A stretch of DNA of 64,000 bases, from assembly GCF_009208775.1 (NCBI RefSeq), contig NZ_WFLM01000002.1, positions 496,001-560,000 on the forward strand, written 5' to 3'. The notes below the pieces were generated by a model. The model had not been told where the DNA came from. It saw only the letters and a list, made by a program, of their open reading frames with translations, and did not search any database. Below are positions 1 through 9,450 of this stretch, piece after piece. Origin of the DNA: Silvanigrella paludirubra. Its GTDB lineage: Bacteria; Bdellovibrionota_B; Oligoflexia; Silvanigrellales; Silvanigrellaceae. How positions within the stretch are numbered: the stretch's first letter is position 1; each line of letters starts with the position of its first letter. The position numbers were made by a program, and so were the translations under genes.

Positions 1-2
1 AT

Positions 3-518
3 AGCTTAGTAAATACTTATTCAGAGCAGCTCTATAGAACATCTTTAGGATTAGGATTTAATAGAAATGATTCCAGAGAGTTAACTCAAATCGTTTGGAC
101 AACCTTATATGAAATCATTTCCGAATTTAAAGGAAAATCACATATTCGAACTTTTATATTTGGAATATTATACAATAAAGCATCTGAATTTCGCAGAGAA
201 CAGAAAAAATTCCTTGGTCCTGACGTTGTTGATGATATTATGAATGAAAGATTCGATCATAAAGGAAATTGGGTGAAACCCCCAATTGATCCTGAAAAAT
301 TTCTTTTAGGCGCCGAATCAAATCAAATTATTGAAAAATGCCTTGAAAGTTTGCCTCTTAAATTAAAAATGGCATTTGCTTTAAAAGAAATTGAGGAAAA
401 AAAGAATTCAGAGATTTGTGAATTATTAAATTTAAGCTATTCAAATCTTGGAGTTATTATTTATAGAGCAAAAAACAGACTACGTGAATGCATTGAAGGC
501 AAAGTTAAAAAAATGTAA
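3..518 (+). CDS. ECF-type RNA polymerase sigma factor (5' end cut by window edge)
   Basis: Sigma-70 family factor that directs RNA polymerase to a subset of promoters. The frame is open from base 3 to the stop at 516-518, so the ATG at 240 is internal and the true start lies before the window. The part before residue 80 resembles sigma region 2 (ELTQIVWTTLYEII, then TFIFGILYNKASEFRRE). The last 60 residues are region 4, with the helix-turn-helix around SEICELLNLSYSNLG followed by IIYRAKNRLRECIE. A small zinc-finger protein starts 14 bases downstream and looks like its partner anti-sigma factor. Class assignment is from motif reading only; the ECF subgroup cannot be told. Confidence 0.85.
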   Translation, partial: SLVNTYSEQLYRTSLGLGFNRNDSRELTQIVWTTLYEIISEFKGKSHIRTFIFGILYNKASEFRREQKKFLGPDVVDDIMNERFDHKGNWVKPPIDPEKFLLGAESNQIIEKCLESLPLKLKMAFALKEIEEKKNSEICELLNLSYSNLGVIIYRAKNRLRECIEGKVKKM

Positions 519-532
519 AGGTAACTTATAGT

Positions 533-760
533 ATGGGTTCTTGTAAAAAAATCGTAACAATCTTAAGTAAAAGTGAAGATATTTCTTTTATTAAAAAAGC
601 TAGAATACAATTCCATTTGTTTTTGTGCGAAAATTGTATGAGATATAAAAAGCATTTAGATATTATAAATAAAAATATGAAAAAAGTTTTTGAAAAAAGA
701 ATGGAAATAACTGAAAAAGAAATAGAAGAAATTAAAAAAGAAAACTATAAAAAAGATTAA
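533..760 (+). CDS. Small putative zinc-finger anti-sigma factor (ZAS-like)
   Basis: A 75-residue, Lys/Glu-rich protein without a membrane segment. Residues 28-35 read HLFLCENC, the H-x3-C-x2-C pattern of zinc-binding anti-sigma (zf-HC2/ZAS) domains, and another Cys sits at position 4. It begins 14 bases after the ECF sigma factor, probably in the same transcript, which fits a cytoplasmic sigma-binding role. Typical ZAS anti-sigma factors carry a longer domain and often a membrane anchor; this one is minimal, and its C-terminal half (residues 45-75) is a charged helix. Function is inferred from the motif and the gene pair. Confidence 0.6.
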   Translation: MGSCKKIVTILSKSEDISFIKKARIQFHLFLCENCMRYKKHLDIINKNMKKVFEKRMEITEKEIEEIKKENYKKD

Positions 761-775
761 TACCTTTTTTATAGT

Positions 776-1714
776 TTATTGGCATGATAAACCCGTTGAA
801 TCACCAACTAAATTTATTTTCATAACTCCCGCTAAAATGACGTTTGAAGGACAATTTAATAGTTGAGGAATAATAAAACCAAAATCTTTTTCTACTTCAC
901 CTGTCATAACAAGATTTATCATTAAATTTAATTGCCAAGGTAGTTTTGGATCGGCAGGAGTATCAATAGCCCCATTAGTTTCTAACTTAATATTTTCTGA
1001 ACTAAATCCTGTTCCATTAGATATATTTATCTTTTTGCCATTCCAATTTAAATCTAACATTGCCTTAGAAAAAATTTGTTTGGGAATATTTAATGATTCA
1101 TTTGCCATATTTAAATAACCATTTTTTAAGTTTAAATTCACTTTTGCAAACGTCTTATCTTGAAAATCTATATTACCATTTAATTTCCCACCCAAAGAAG
1201 TCTTTGAAATAATAGGAAGAACTAATGCTAATTCAGGTTTTTCAAAAGACTTAACGGCAAACAATATTTGGTTGAAAATATTATCAAGCATGAAATCTTT
1301 AAAATTCGCGTCGGCTTTTTTAATAAAAACATCTCCAGAAATAACTGAAAATAAGGGCAATGTGATTGATGATTGAAGAACCCCATTATTTTGTTTTGCC
1401 TCTAAATTAATAGTAATATTTCCAATAAATAAAGATAAAATAGAAAGCCTAGCTGTTACGTTATCTATTAATAAAGCACCTTTGGAATCAAATTTATTTG
1501 AAACTTCTATCCCCTGGAGCTCAAGACCAGTAAACCAATAAGGCTTTAATGTTTTAATTGAAAAATTTAGAGGGAATTTAGATCTATTTAAAATACCTTG
1601 AACTTCTAAAACAATATTTTCTTTAACTAAAGAATAGGGAAATGTTTGATATATTAAAACAATAAAAGATATTATACCTAATATAAAATAACTGATAATT
1701 TTTTTTTTATTCAT
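776..1714 (-). CDS. gspN: Type II secretion system protein GspN
   Basis: 312 residues with one N-terminal membrane anchor (about residues 7-23) and a long beta-rich periplasmic part, like the GspN family of the type II secretion apparatus in delta-type proteobacteria. No catalytic motif is expected. It is the last gene of a minus-strand gspL-gspM-gspN cluster, with about 30 bases between it and gspM. The start is the ATG at 1714, with an AAGGTG box about 12 bases upstream. GspN is an accessory component absent from many type II systems. Its identity rests on overall character and on the neighbours, so it is less certain than gspL. Confidence 0.7.
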   Translation of the reverse strand: MNKKKIISYFILGIISFIVLIYQTFPYSLVKENIVLEVQGILNRSKFPLNFSIKTLKPYWFTGLELQGIEVSNKFDSKGALLIDNVTARLSILSLFIGNITINLEAKQNNGVLQSSITLPLFSVISGDVFIKKADANFKDFMLDNIFNQILFAVKSFEKPELALVLPIISKTSLGGKLNGNIDFQDKTFAKVNLNLKNGYLNMANESLNIPKQIFSKAMLDLNWNGKKINISNGTGFSSENIKLETNGAIDTPADPKLPWQLNLMINLVMTGEVEKDFGFIIPQLLNCPSNVILAGVMKINLVGDSTGLSCQ

Positions 1715-1744
1715 AATTAATAAAACACCTTGATAAATTGAATT

Positions 1745-2401
1745 TTAGTTATTTTGTTTTTCAATTGGCATAAGAGCTTCCACTGTCAACAAAACATCAA
1801 AATAAAGTTTCGCTTCGGTTATTGATATTAATCGAAATTTTGAAACCTTAAGCTTATTAGGCATTTGTTCAACAGCATTTATGTATTCCATCATTTTCTT
1901 TAAACTAACCCCTGATAACTTAAAATCTACACTCACTATTTGAAACTGCTCTGCTAAGGGATTTTGATTTGGAAGTTTTGCAATAACAGGTTTCACGGGA
2001 AACCCAGAAATTTGGAGTCCCATATCTTTTGCTTTTTGATCTAATAAATTAATAATAGGTAAATTTGCATTTGTTGATTTAATTCCATTTTCAAGCTCGT
2101 CAAAGTTTGTTTGAACGGCTACATAAGCGGGTCTTACTTCTTTTAATGCATTTGAGTTAATATAAGCGCTTGATAGTTTATTTTGTAAAGAAAATAGACC
2201 AACTAAATAAATTATAATTGTTAGAACAAATAAAACAATTGCAGAAATAATAGAAGAAACAATAATTAATGAACGGCGTTCATGATTTAATCTATAAAAA
2301 TTTTCAATTAAATAATCTAGTCTGCTATTGTTTTCTCCAAAAATAAATGTTTTTACCGTTTGTGTTACTTGAGCTAAATTTTCAGAATATCTATTGCTCA
2401 T
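1745..2401 (-). CDS. gspM: Type II secretion system protein GspM
   Basis: Bitopic inner-membrane protein: a short cytoplasmic N-terminus, one strong membrane helix (about residues 45-71) and a periplasmic region with the ferredoxin-like character seen in GspM/PilO. It would pair with GspL in the inner-membrane platform of type II secretion. The frame can start at a GTG at 2407 that overlaps the gspL stop, or at the ATG at 2401. I chose the ATG because AAGG lies six bases before it. gspN follows. Divergent sequence is normal for this family, so the assignment leans on topology and gene order. Confidence 0.7.
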   Translation of the reverse strand: MSNRYSENLAQVTQTVKTFIFGENNSRLDYLIENFYRLNHERRSLIIVSSIISAIVLFVLTIIIYLVGLFSLQNKLSSAYINSNALKEVRPAYVAVQTNFDELENGIKSTNANLPIINLLDQKAKDMGLQISGFPVKPVIAKLPNQNPLAEQFQIVSVDFKLSGVSLKKMMEYINAVEQMPNKLKVSKFRLISITEAKLYFDVLLTVEALMPIEKQNN

Positions 2402-2403
2402 TT

Positions 2404-4140
2404 TCACCCTTCTCCATTTGTTACTGAAGCAATAATAGAAAAGTGAGTTATTTTCTTTTCACTACCTACTTTGTTTGATTGTGATTTTTTTGAAACTTGT
2501 TTTAATTCTTTTATTTTTGATAATTTATCAATTATTTTATTTATATTATCTGGGTTATTTGTCTCTGCTTCAATATAAAGTTGATTATCTTGAAATCTAA
2601 ATTCCGAAACTTCAAAGTAAATATCTTTAGGAATTGCTATTGAAACCTGATTCATTAGCCTCAAAGGGAGTGCTGGTTCTAAGGAAGAATAATTTTCAAT
2701 AATGATCTGTTTATCTTTCATATTTTGTTTAAGAAATTGAATTGCTTCATCACCATATGTTTTAAAATCCCAATCTTTTTTGCCAGATATTGCCCTTAAA
2801 TTATAAGGTTCTCCATTTGACATGGCAATTACGTCTTTTCGAAATTGGTTTTTTAAAGTATCTATTTCTTTATTATACAAAAAAGACCTAATAAAGTAGC
2901 TCAAAAACAAAGCGAAAAGAACGATTGCAACAGAACTGGAATAAAGAAATATTTGTTTTATTAATTTATCATAGTTACTTACCTGAGCAAATTCACCTTT
3001 TCTTAAATTTATTTTAGAAGCAATCCCAATTACGGGTAAACCACGCATAGCTATTGCTAGAGATTGCGAAAATACAGATAAACTTGCTTCACTCGCATTA
3101 TCAGAAAACTCATCATCTTGAAACATGAAGTTTTCTTTTCTAATTTTTATACCAGTTACTGGTAAATTTAATATAACCTGAAAATAATCTTTTACACCTT
3201 TAATTTTACTTGATCCACCCGTTAAAAATACGGATTTAATTTTAATATTTTCTTTTGCAATAAAAGACTGAATTGTTCTTAAAATTTCAATACCTAGTTC
3301 TGTAATAGCTTGAGATAATACAATAGAGACTAAATTTCTCTTACTATCGCTTTCCTCAGTAGAGCTTATTTCCATTGAACTCACAAAATGTTTTAATATT
3401 TCTGCTTCCGAATAATTTAATTCAAATTTTTGTTTTAATACCTGATTAAAATAATCACCAGCAATACTTATTATTCTAGTATATAAAACCTTTTTGTCTG
3501 CTAAAAAAGTAAGTGTTGTTTTACTATGTCCAATATTAATGATTAAATTTGAAAAGATGTTTTGCTTTTCACCTTCTTCAACATTTTCATGAATATTTTC
3601 TGAGTTACTATTTGTTTCTTTATCCAAAAAAGAAAGCATATTTAAATATGTTAAGTTATCAATATCAAGAACTTTAACTCTTAAATGTTCTTTTTCAATA
3701 ATATCTAAAATATCTTTGATAACTTCTTTTTTAGATAGAACAGATAGAACAGAGGATTTATTTTTTGTATATTCAATAATTTGATAATCTAAAATGGAAT
3801 CTTCTATTGCGAAAGGACTTGAACTTTCTAGCTCATTTTCTAAAAATCCAACAATATCTCTCTTACGAATATTTTGAAAATCAACTTTTCGAATAGAAAC
3901 ATTTTTTGAATCTATAGCAGCATAAACAGTGTCAAATTCCAAATTATAATTTTTTATGAGTGCATCAATGGCCTGAGTTTGAGCTTCTTTTTCATTGATA
4001 CCTTCTTTATATTCAATTTTTTGCTCAATAAGTTGATGTACAAGGTAATTTTTATAATCATTTATGATTTTATAATCATTCCAAATAATAGCAGCCTTAA
4101 TTGAATAGGTTCCAATATCAAGGCCAAGAATCTTCTGCAT
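2404..4140 (-). CDS. gspL: Type II secretion GspL / PilM-like actin-fold protein
   Basis: 578 residues. The N-terminal half is an actin-like ATPase-fold domain of the GspL/PilM family: GLDIGTYSIK at residues 6-15, INIGHSKT at 201-208 and FLTGGSSKIKG at 305-315 match the phosphate-binding and adenosine motifs. A membrane helix at about 398-416 is followed by a periplasmic PilN/GspL-like domain. In type II secretion GspL links the cytoplasmic ATPase GspE to GspM. The stop overlaps the start region of gspM, indicating translational coupling. No gspE, F, G or K lies in the window, so the rest of the system is elsewhere. A PilM-PilN fusion is the alternative reading. Confidence 0.8.
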   Translation of the reverse strand: MQKILGLDIGTYSIKAAIIWNDYKIINDYKNYLVHQLIEQKIEYKEGINEKEAQTQAIDALIKNYNLEFDTVYAAIDSKNVSIRKVDFQNIRKRDIVGFLENELESSSPFAIEDSILDYQIIEYTKNKSSVLSVLSKKEVIKDILDIIEKEHLRVKVLDIDNLTYLNMLSFLDKETNSNSENIHENVEEGEKQNIFSNLIINIGHSKTTLTFLADKKVLYTRIISIAGDYFNQVLKQKFELNYSEAEILKHFVSSMEISSTEESDSKRNLVSIVLSQAITELGIEILRTIQSFIAKENIKIKSVFLTGGSSKIKGVKDYFQVILNLPVTGIKIRKENFMFQDDEFSDNASEASLSVFSQSLAIAMRGLPVIGIASKINLRKGEFAQVSNYDKLIKQIFLYSSSVAIVLFALFLSYFIRSFLYNKEIDTLKNQFRKDVIAMSNGEPYNLRAISGKKDWDFKTYGDEAIQFLKQNMKDKQIIIENYSSLEPALPLRLMNQVSIAIPKDIYFEVSEFRFQDNQLYIEAETNNPDNINKIIDKLSKIKELKQVSKKSQSNKVGSEKKITHFSIIASVTNGEG

Positions 4141-4296
4141 TTTTCTATCATCTCCATAATAGGCAGCACTTTCAGTGCTTTATATGAATCCATTTTTAAA
4201 ATATAGTCAAATAACATTAAGTCCTTAAAATAAACTTCAGCTATCCATCAGAAAGACCGAATTCATATAAGTAGTCAAACCTTTGTTGGAGAAATT

Positions 4297-6990
4297 ATGC
4301 AGGTAAGGGCAAAAGGTTCACAATACAAAAGCCTGAAGCTAAGACAAAATATTGTCTGTAGCATGAATTTCTCCTCTAAAACACGCCCTAGGAAGCTAAT
4401 CAATAATGAACTCGAAAACAAACTAGGAACAGCAAACAAATTTATATTTGTTCAAGACTTTGAAAAAGCAGAAACCATTTTAAAACAACTTTCTGTTAAG
4501 TTCCCTAATGATTATGAAATCTTATTTAGAAGAGTGGAAGTATCTACAAAAAGAGATACGCTCTCCGAACTCATACACGACCTAAAAAAATTGAGCAAAG
4601 AACACCCTGATTCCAAGGCTATCAATTTTGCTATACTATTAGGAAGTATACGGATTTCGTCTAAAAATGATACAGAAAAAGACAAAAAAGCAGATGTCAG
4701 AAAACATATTGAACATTCTCATAGAGAAATTGAATACCCAAATAATTCAAAAACTCCTTTAATAAATATTCTTTCTAATAAAAAAATTAGAATAAATAGA
4801 ACTCTGGATATTCCTGATGATTATTTCCCAGAAGATTTTCCTATTCAAGAACTTCAATTTCCGAATGAAAATAAAAATAGAGTAACAGAAAACTTAAACG
4901 CCAAAGAAGAACTTTATAATAAGGCTGTTGAGCTTCAAATGAATTATCCTGAGAACTATGCAGCTTGGTTCATTTCTGGTTGTGCCTTAGAAAGCATTGG
5001 CCGCCTTAGCGAAGCAATAGAACATTGGAAACACGCTTTTTCATTAAAATCAAATTCAACTTCTATTTTAGCAACATTGACAGAGCTCCAACAAATTGGT
5101 GCTATTTCTGATCCAAACACAAATTATGCTGAAAGATTTGAAGCAGTTGATAAATTTTTAGTTCATGGTCATTTTGAAACACATACTGCATTATATAATG
5201 AATTTTTAAATTTAGGTGATCATAAAAATGCGATTAATGCTTTAAGAACCTTAGCTGATTGGCTTCAAAAACAATATGGGGAAGTCCCTGTAGAAATTGA
5301 AATACTCTGTTTATTAGGTGCTATGCAAGCCTATAAATTGGCAAATAATATTCCAGCATCAGAAGCTTGTCGTGCTGAAGTTGAAAATATTGTAATTGCA
5401 TGTAAAAAATCGCCACGCGATATGAATCAAATTTATTTTATTGCCCAACTATGCGATGAATATGGGCTTAAACCCGTTGCTCGTATCTGTTACTTTGCAA
5501 TTTTAATTTCTAAAGATTCCTCACATGATCTTGTTATTCAAACAGCATCTCACTGTGTCAGTAATAATCCTTCAGATGGCCTATTAGAATGTCTAAAAGT
5601 TGCTTATAAAAATTTACATGGAAGTCCTGAAATTCGTTTTTGCATGTTACTTTGTGGATTAAAAGTATCCCAAGTAGATGTAAGCGATTACATGTTGAAA
5701 AAAAATAAAATTAGGGACTCTATCTCAAATGAAACACCAAGCGAACTTATTTTAATTCAGTTAGATGAACTTTACAATATTTATCAATTTGATCCAGAAG
5801 TTCATTATTATCTTGCTGAAATTCACTCAAAATTAGGCAACAATAAGGATGCTAAAAAATATTTCCAATACATGTTTTCATTAGACTATTTTAATTCTGA
5901 TGGAATATTAAGATATATTTTCTTTCTTCTTAAAATTAGAGATTATTCAACAGCAAGAGAAATCGCTCAAGAAGGATTGCAGTTAACCAGTTTATCAGAA
6001 CAGCAATCAAATGAGTTGCATTGGAGTATAGCTGCTGCCTATTATTCTGAAGGTGATTTTCAAAATTCATATTCAGAAATTCAAAAATCTTTGACTATTG
6101 ATCCTTGGAATCATTCTTATTTAATCTTGCTTTTACGCTCTTGCTTAAATATAGAATCAAATAAATTTTTAAAAGAAAATGAAGCTATTGTTAAGTTTTT
6201 AGAAGAATTTATTTTAAACACAAATTCTTCTGCAAATCAGAGAGAAGCTCTTTGTGATAAGTTAATGAAATATGGATTTGAATGTATTCAAAATAATTTT
6301 TCCGAATTTGCTTGGAATATTGCAAAATGCGCTATATTAGTTAGCGAAAATTTAAATGACAATCTTCTTCTTTTTGTAGCAAAATCTGGTGCTAGTTATA
6401 ATTCGCGAACAGCAGTTCAAGAAATGCTGTTATTACTTAAACAAAAAAATAATAAAGAATTAAATTTTGCTACTTTATCTGCATGTATCGCTCAAATTTA
6501 CAGTTTATCTGGCAATTGGCCACTCGTAGACGAATGGTTATCTATAGCTAAAAATAATCATGGATTATCTGGAAAAGTAACAAAACAAAAGTTATTTGAA
6601 CTTGAAGCATTAAGCATCATTATGAAAGGTACAGATTTTAAAAAAGCGCAGACATTGCTTGAAGCTGCAATTGATTCTTATGATAATATTCAAAAAGTAC
6701 CTTTGGACACAAAAGTTTTACATGGTTATATTCTTGTTGCGCAAGGGCAATTTTCGATTGGTATAGAAAAAATGCAAAATAATATTAGCACGAACGCCTC
6801 TATTCAAAGCCTTTACTTTTTAATTAAAGGGCTGGAACGTGCTGGGCAGCTAAATAACACAACAAAAGAATCTTTAACGCAACTTTTCCATATTTATCCT
6901 ACAAATTCTTTTGAGCAAAAAATGGTTGAAGAAATTTTTATAACCGTAGGAAACAAAAATAACTCAAGTCCTGTAGGTTTAGCCTGTTAA
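4297..6990 (+). CDS. Large TPR-repeat protein
   Basis: 897 residues made largely of helical tetratricopeptide-like repeats, for instance around PENYAAWFISGCALESIGR (about residue 220) and later units near FDPEVHYYLAEIHSKLGN and ELHWSIAAAYYSEGDF. There is no signal peptide or membrane helix, so it is probably a cytoplasmic scaffold. The start is supported by GGAGA six bases upstream of the ATG. It is divergent from gspL across a 156-base gap, which leaves open a link to secretion or pilus assembly, but nothing in the sequence proves it. The binding partner is unknown. Confidence 0.75.
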   Translation: MQVRAKGSQYKSLKLRQNIVCSMNFSSKTRPRKLINNELENKLGTANKFIFVQDFEKAETILKQLSVKFPNDYEILFRRVEVSTKRDTLSELIHDLKKLSKEHPDSKAINFAILLGSIRISSKNDTEKDKKADVRKHIEHSHREIEYPNNSKTPLINILSNKKIRINRTLDIPDDYFPEDFPIQELQFPNENKNRVTENLNAKEELYNKAVELQMNYPENYAAWFISGCALESIGRLSEAIEHWKHAFSLKSNSTSILATLTELQQIGAISDPNTNYAERFEAVDKFLVHGHFETHTALYNEFLNLGDHKNAINALRTLADWLQKQYGEVPVEIEILCLLGAMQAYKLANNIPASEACRAEVENIVIACKKSPRDMNQIYFIAQLCDEYGLKPVARICYFAILISKDSSHDLVIQTASHCVSNNPSDGLLECLKVAYKNLHGSPEIRFCMLLCGLKVSQVDVSDYMLKKNKIRDSISNETPSELILIQLDELYNIYQFDPEVHYYLAEIHSKLGNNKDAKKYFQYMFSLDYFNSDGILRYIFFLLKIRDYSTAREIAQEGLQLTSLSEQQSNELHWSIAAAYYSEGDFQNSYSEIQKSLTIDPWNHSYLILLLRSCLNIESNKFLKENEAIVKFLEEFILNTNSSANQREALCDKLMKYGFECIQNNFSEFAWNIAKCAILVSENLNDNLLLFVAKSGASYNSRTAVQEMLLLLKQKNNKELNFATLSACIAQIYSLSGNWPLVDEWLSIAKNNHGLSGKVTKQKLFELEALSIIMKGTDFKKAQTLLEAAIDSYDNIQKVPLDTKVLHGYILVAQGQFSIGIEKMQNNISTNASIQSLYFLIKGLERAGQLNNTTKESLTQLFHIYPTNSFEQKMVEEIFITVGNKNNSSPVGLAC

Positions 6991-6997
6991 TCAATTG

Positions 6998-7048
6998 ACT
7001 TCAACTTATTAAAAAGGAATATTCTAAATTAAGTTGTTAAAGTTTTTT
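6998..7048 (+). terminator. Possible rho-independent terminator after the TPR gene
   Basis: CAACTTA at 7002-7008 pairs with TAAGTTG at 7030-7036, and a run of six T follows at 7043-7048. The stem is short and AT-rich with a loop over 20 bases, so this is a weak candidate located where a terminator for the TPR gene is expected. Confidence 0.35.
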
Positions 7049-7085
7049 GTAACACTATGGTTATTTTTTCCACAGGTACTTTAAA

Positions 7086-7862
7086 ATGAAAAATAAACAA
7101 GAACTTTCTAAACCTATTCAAAAAAGTTCAGAGTTAAAACGAATTCGTAATAAAATTACAATTTCTGGTGATTGGTGGAATGGTAAAACACATGTTCTTC
7201 TTGATATGGATGGAACATTAATTGATCAACCTGGTGCTTTATTTCATAATTTATTTGCCCTCGGTGTTTTATTCAGAATGCGAAGTTTTGGATCTATCTC
7301 TCAATTAATAAAAGCAGCTCAAAAAACAAAAGAAATTTTACTTTCATCTCATTCTTTTTCTTCAAATGAAGATGCTTTTTTTGAAACTCTTGCAACTGAG
7401 TTAAATACAAATAGATTAAAAATTGAAAGATTTATGTCTAAATTTTTTGATTCAGATTATCCATTTATTTGTTTATTTCTTCATTCAGACCCATATGCAA
7501 GAAAATTAGTTGATCTTTTACATACAAGTAATAGGCATATAACACTAGCAACCAACGCTGTATTCGGCAGAAGAGAAATTGAATTAAGATTAAAAGCAAG
7601 TGATTTGTATTTACATGATTTCGATCTTGTTACTTCATGGGATGTAATGAAAAGCACCAAACCCCATAAAAACTTTTTTAATGAAACTTTAAAAAAAATT
7701 GGAACAACTCCAGAAAGAACCATTATGATAGGAAATGATCCCTATTATGATCTCCCTGCTCACACCTTAGGTATCCAAACTCTTTTAGTAGGAAATAAAT
7801 TAAGTTTAAAAGATATAGTAGATTCTTTAGAAGAAAATATCAGGCAAAACTCAAAGGCATAA
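7086..7862 (+). CDS. HAD-superfamily hydrolase (phosphatase-like)
   Basis: 258 residues with the haloacid dehalogenase signature. Motif I is LLDMDGTLID at residues 38-47 (nucleophile Asp40, acid/base Asp42). Motif III is a Lys in the STKPHKNFF stretch. Motif IV is MIGNDPYYDLPAHTLG near residue 220. A helical cap domain lies between motifs I and II, as in phosphoglycolate phosphatase or beta-phosphoglucomutase-like enzymes. The substrate cannot be told. It follows the TPR gene on the same strand and ends two bases before the convergent RCC1 gene. Confidence 0.8.
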   Translation: MKNKQELSKPIQKSSELKRIRNKITISGDWWNGKTHVLLDMDGTLIDQPGALFHNLFALGVLFRMRSFGSISQLIKAAQKTKEILLSSHSFSSNEDAFFETLATELNTNRLKIERFMSKFFDSDYPFICLFLHSDPYARKLVDLLHTSNRHITLATNAVFGRREIELRLKASDLYLHDFDLVTSWDVMKSTKPHKNFFNETLKKIGTTPERTIMIGNDPYYDLPAHTLGIQTLLVGNKLSLKDIVDSLEENIRQNSKA

Positions 7863-7864
7863 AA

Positions 7865-9220
7865 TTAAGGATCTGCTCTGTTTAACACTTTAACTGCTGT
7901 ATTAAACTTTGTCCCTTGGGCAGCTGCTACACCAAGATAAGCACCGCTAGATCCTTGATTACTTCCCCAACAGTAAACATCATCATTGCTTAATAAAGCA
8001 CAAGTATTTTTATCAGAGGCGGATATATCTACAATTTTAGTACCTGAAGGAAAACCTGAAACTGGTGTTGTTGCTGCTGTAATCTGAGTTAATCCCGAAG
8101 CATTACCAAGCTGTCCATAGTTATTATCTCCCCAACAATAAACCGAAGAATAGTCATTTGTTACAGCACATGTATGACTATCTCCTCCCACATTCATACT
8201 TGCTCCAGAAATATTTGAAACACCAACCAAAGTCGTTGAATTTGTGATTGAACTATTTCCTAACTGACCTGAACCATTTGATCCATAACAGCTCATTGAT
8301 TGGTTTGGATTTATAAAACACATATGGTCTCCATCCCCACTTGAAACCGACGTAGAGCCATTTGATAATAATGTTGGTGATGTTGACAATAAAAAACCTC
8401 TATAACCTCCGCCGCCGCTTAATGCGTTTCCCCAGCAATATCCTTTTCCAGATGTTGTAATTGCACAGGTCATTGCATCTGAGCAGGATAGATAGGACAC
8501 TGCTTTATCAGTTGCTGGTAAACTTGGGTAAATTCCAGATAACCTAGCTGTATTCGTACCATCACCCAATTGACCTTGTGTATTATCACCCCAACAACCA
8601 ATCGTATTATCAGTGTATAAAGCACAGGCATGAGAATCTCCAACAGCAAAACTTTTTAGGTTTTTACCAGAAATATTTGTTACTGTTGTTGGCGTTAATA
8701 CAGCTGTTCCTGTTACACTACCTGTTCCAAATTGCCCAACTGTATTGCTCCCCCAACATTTAAAACCGCTTTTAAAATAAGCGCATGTAGTTTGGTAAGC
8801 AGCGGATACGGCAACAGCAAAATCACCTGAGCTTGATACAGTTGTTACTGGAAGAATAGAAGCTGTTACAGGAGTGTATGAATCTACAGTTGTTCCATTA
8901 CCTAATGCACCAAATGAATTATTTCCCCAACATTTGATTTTACCATTTTTCATAACAACACAAGTACCAACATCGGCACCACTAATAAGGCCATATTCAC
9001 GGCCATTTGTTGTATAAGAAGGTACATATCCTAAAGAGGCCGAGTAATTTACAAGTTCATCTAATGAATTGAAAGCTGAAGCCTGTAAAGGAATAGAGGG
9101 ATCAGTTAAATCATAAAGTTGATTACATCCTGTTATTATAAATAAAGAAATTATAGCTAAAAAATATTTAAAATTATAAAAACAAATTAAATTTATTTTT
9201 CTTAATACATTTTGTTTCAT
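7865..9220 (-). CDS. RCC1-repeat lipoprotein
   Basis: 451 residues with an N-terminal hydrophobic segment and lipobox ending at Cys32 (FIITGC), so it is probably exported and lipid-anchored. The mature part is a chain of RCC1-type repeats of about 50 residues carrying the recurring CWGDNTQGQLGDGT motif (also CWGNNSFGALGNGT, CWGDNNYGQLGNAS, CYGSNGSGQLGNSS). These would fold as a seven-bladed propeller. Cysteines recur in each blade at the CxxY/CW positions. In bacteria such secreted RCC1 proteins are poorly characterised; binding of a surface or host ligand is conceivable but not shown. Confidence 0.85.
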   Translation of the reverse strand: MKQNVLRKINLICFYNFKYFLAIISLFIITGCNQLYDLTDPSIPLQASAFNSLDELVNYSASLGYVPSYTTNGREYGLISGADVGTCVVMKNGKIKCWGNNSFGALGNGTTVDSYTPVTASILPVTTVSSSGDFAVAVSAAYQTTCAYFKSGFKCWGSNTVGQFGTGSVTGTAVLTPTTVTNISGKNLKSFAVGDSHACALYTDNTIGCWGDNTQGQLGDGTNTARLSGIYPSLPATDKAVSYLSCSDAMTCAITTSGKGYCWGNALSGGGGYRGFLLSTSPTLLSNGSTSVSSGDGDHMCFINPNQSMSCYGSNGSGQLGNSSITNSTTLVGVSNISGASMNVGGDSHTCAVTNDYSSVYCWGDNNYGQLGNASGLTQITAATTPVSGFPSGTKIVDISASDKNTCALLSNDDVYCWGSNQGSSGAYLGVAAAQGTKFNTAVKVLNRADP

Positions 9221-9383
9221 AAATAAATTTCACCATTTTAAATTTTTACGTTAAAATTAGCTACACGTTTCTCGTTAAGTTATATTAATTTTTTTAAAAT
9301 AAAAAAGAATTTTTTACCTAGATTCTAGATATTTGACTGCAAGAATTTACTAAATATTTATTTTTATAAATTCAAATATAAAC

Positions 9384-9425
9384 AAAAAAAAACTCCCAAA
9401 ATAGATATATTATCTTATTTGGGAA
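9384..9425 (-). terminator. Rho-independent terminator of pal
   Basis: On the minus strand, TCCCAAATAAGATA and TATCTATTTTGGGA form an imperfect 14-base stem with a short loop, immediately followed by a run of T residues (plus-strand A run at 9384-9392). It lies about 25 bases past the pal stop, exactly where a terminator is expected. Confidence 0.75.
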
Positions 9426-9450
9426 TTATGAAAAAATGATTAAAAAGAAA

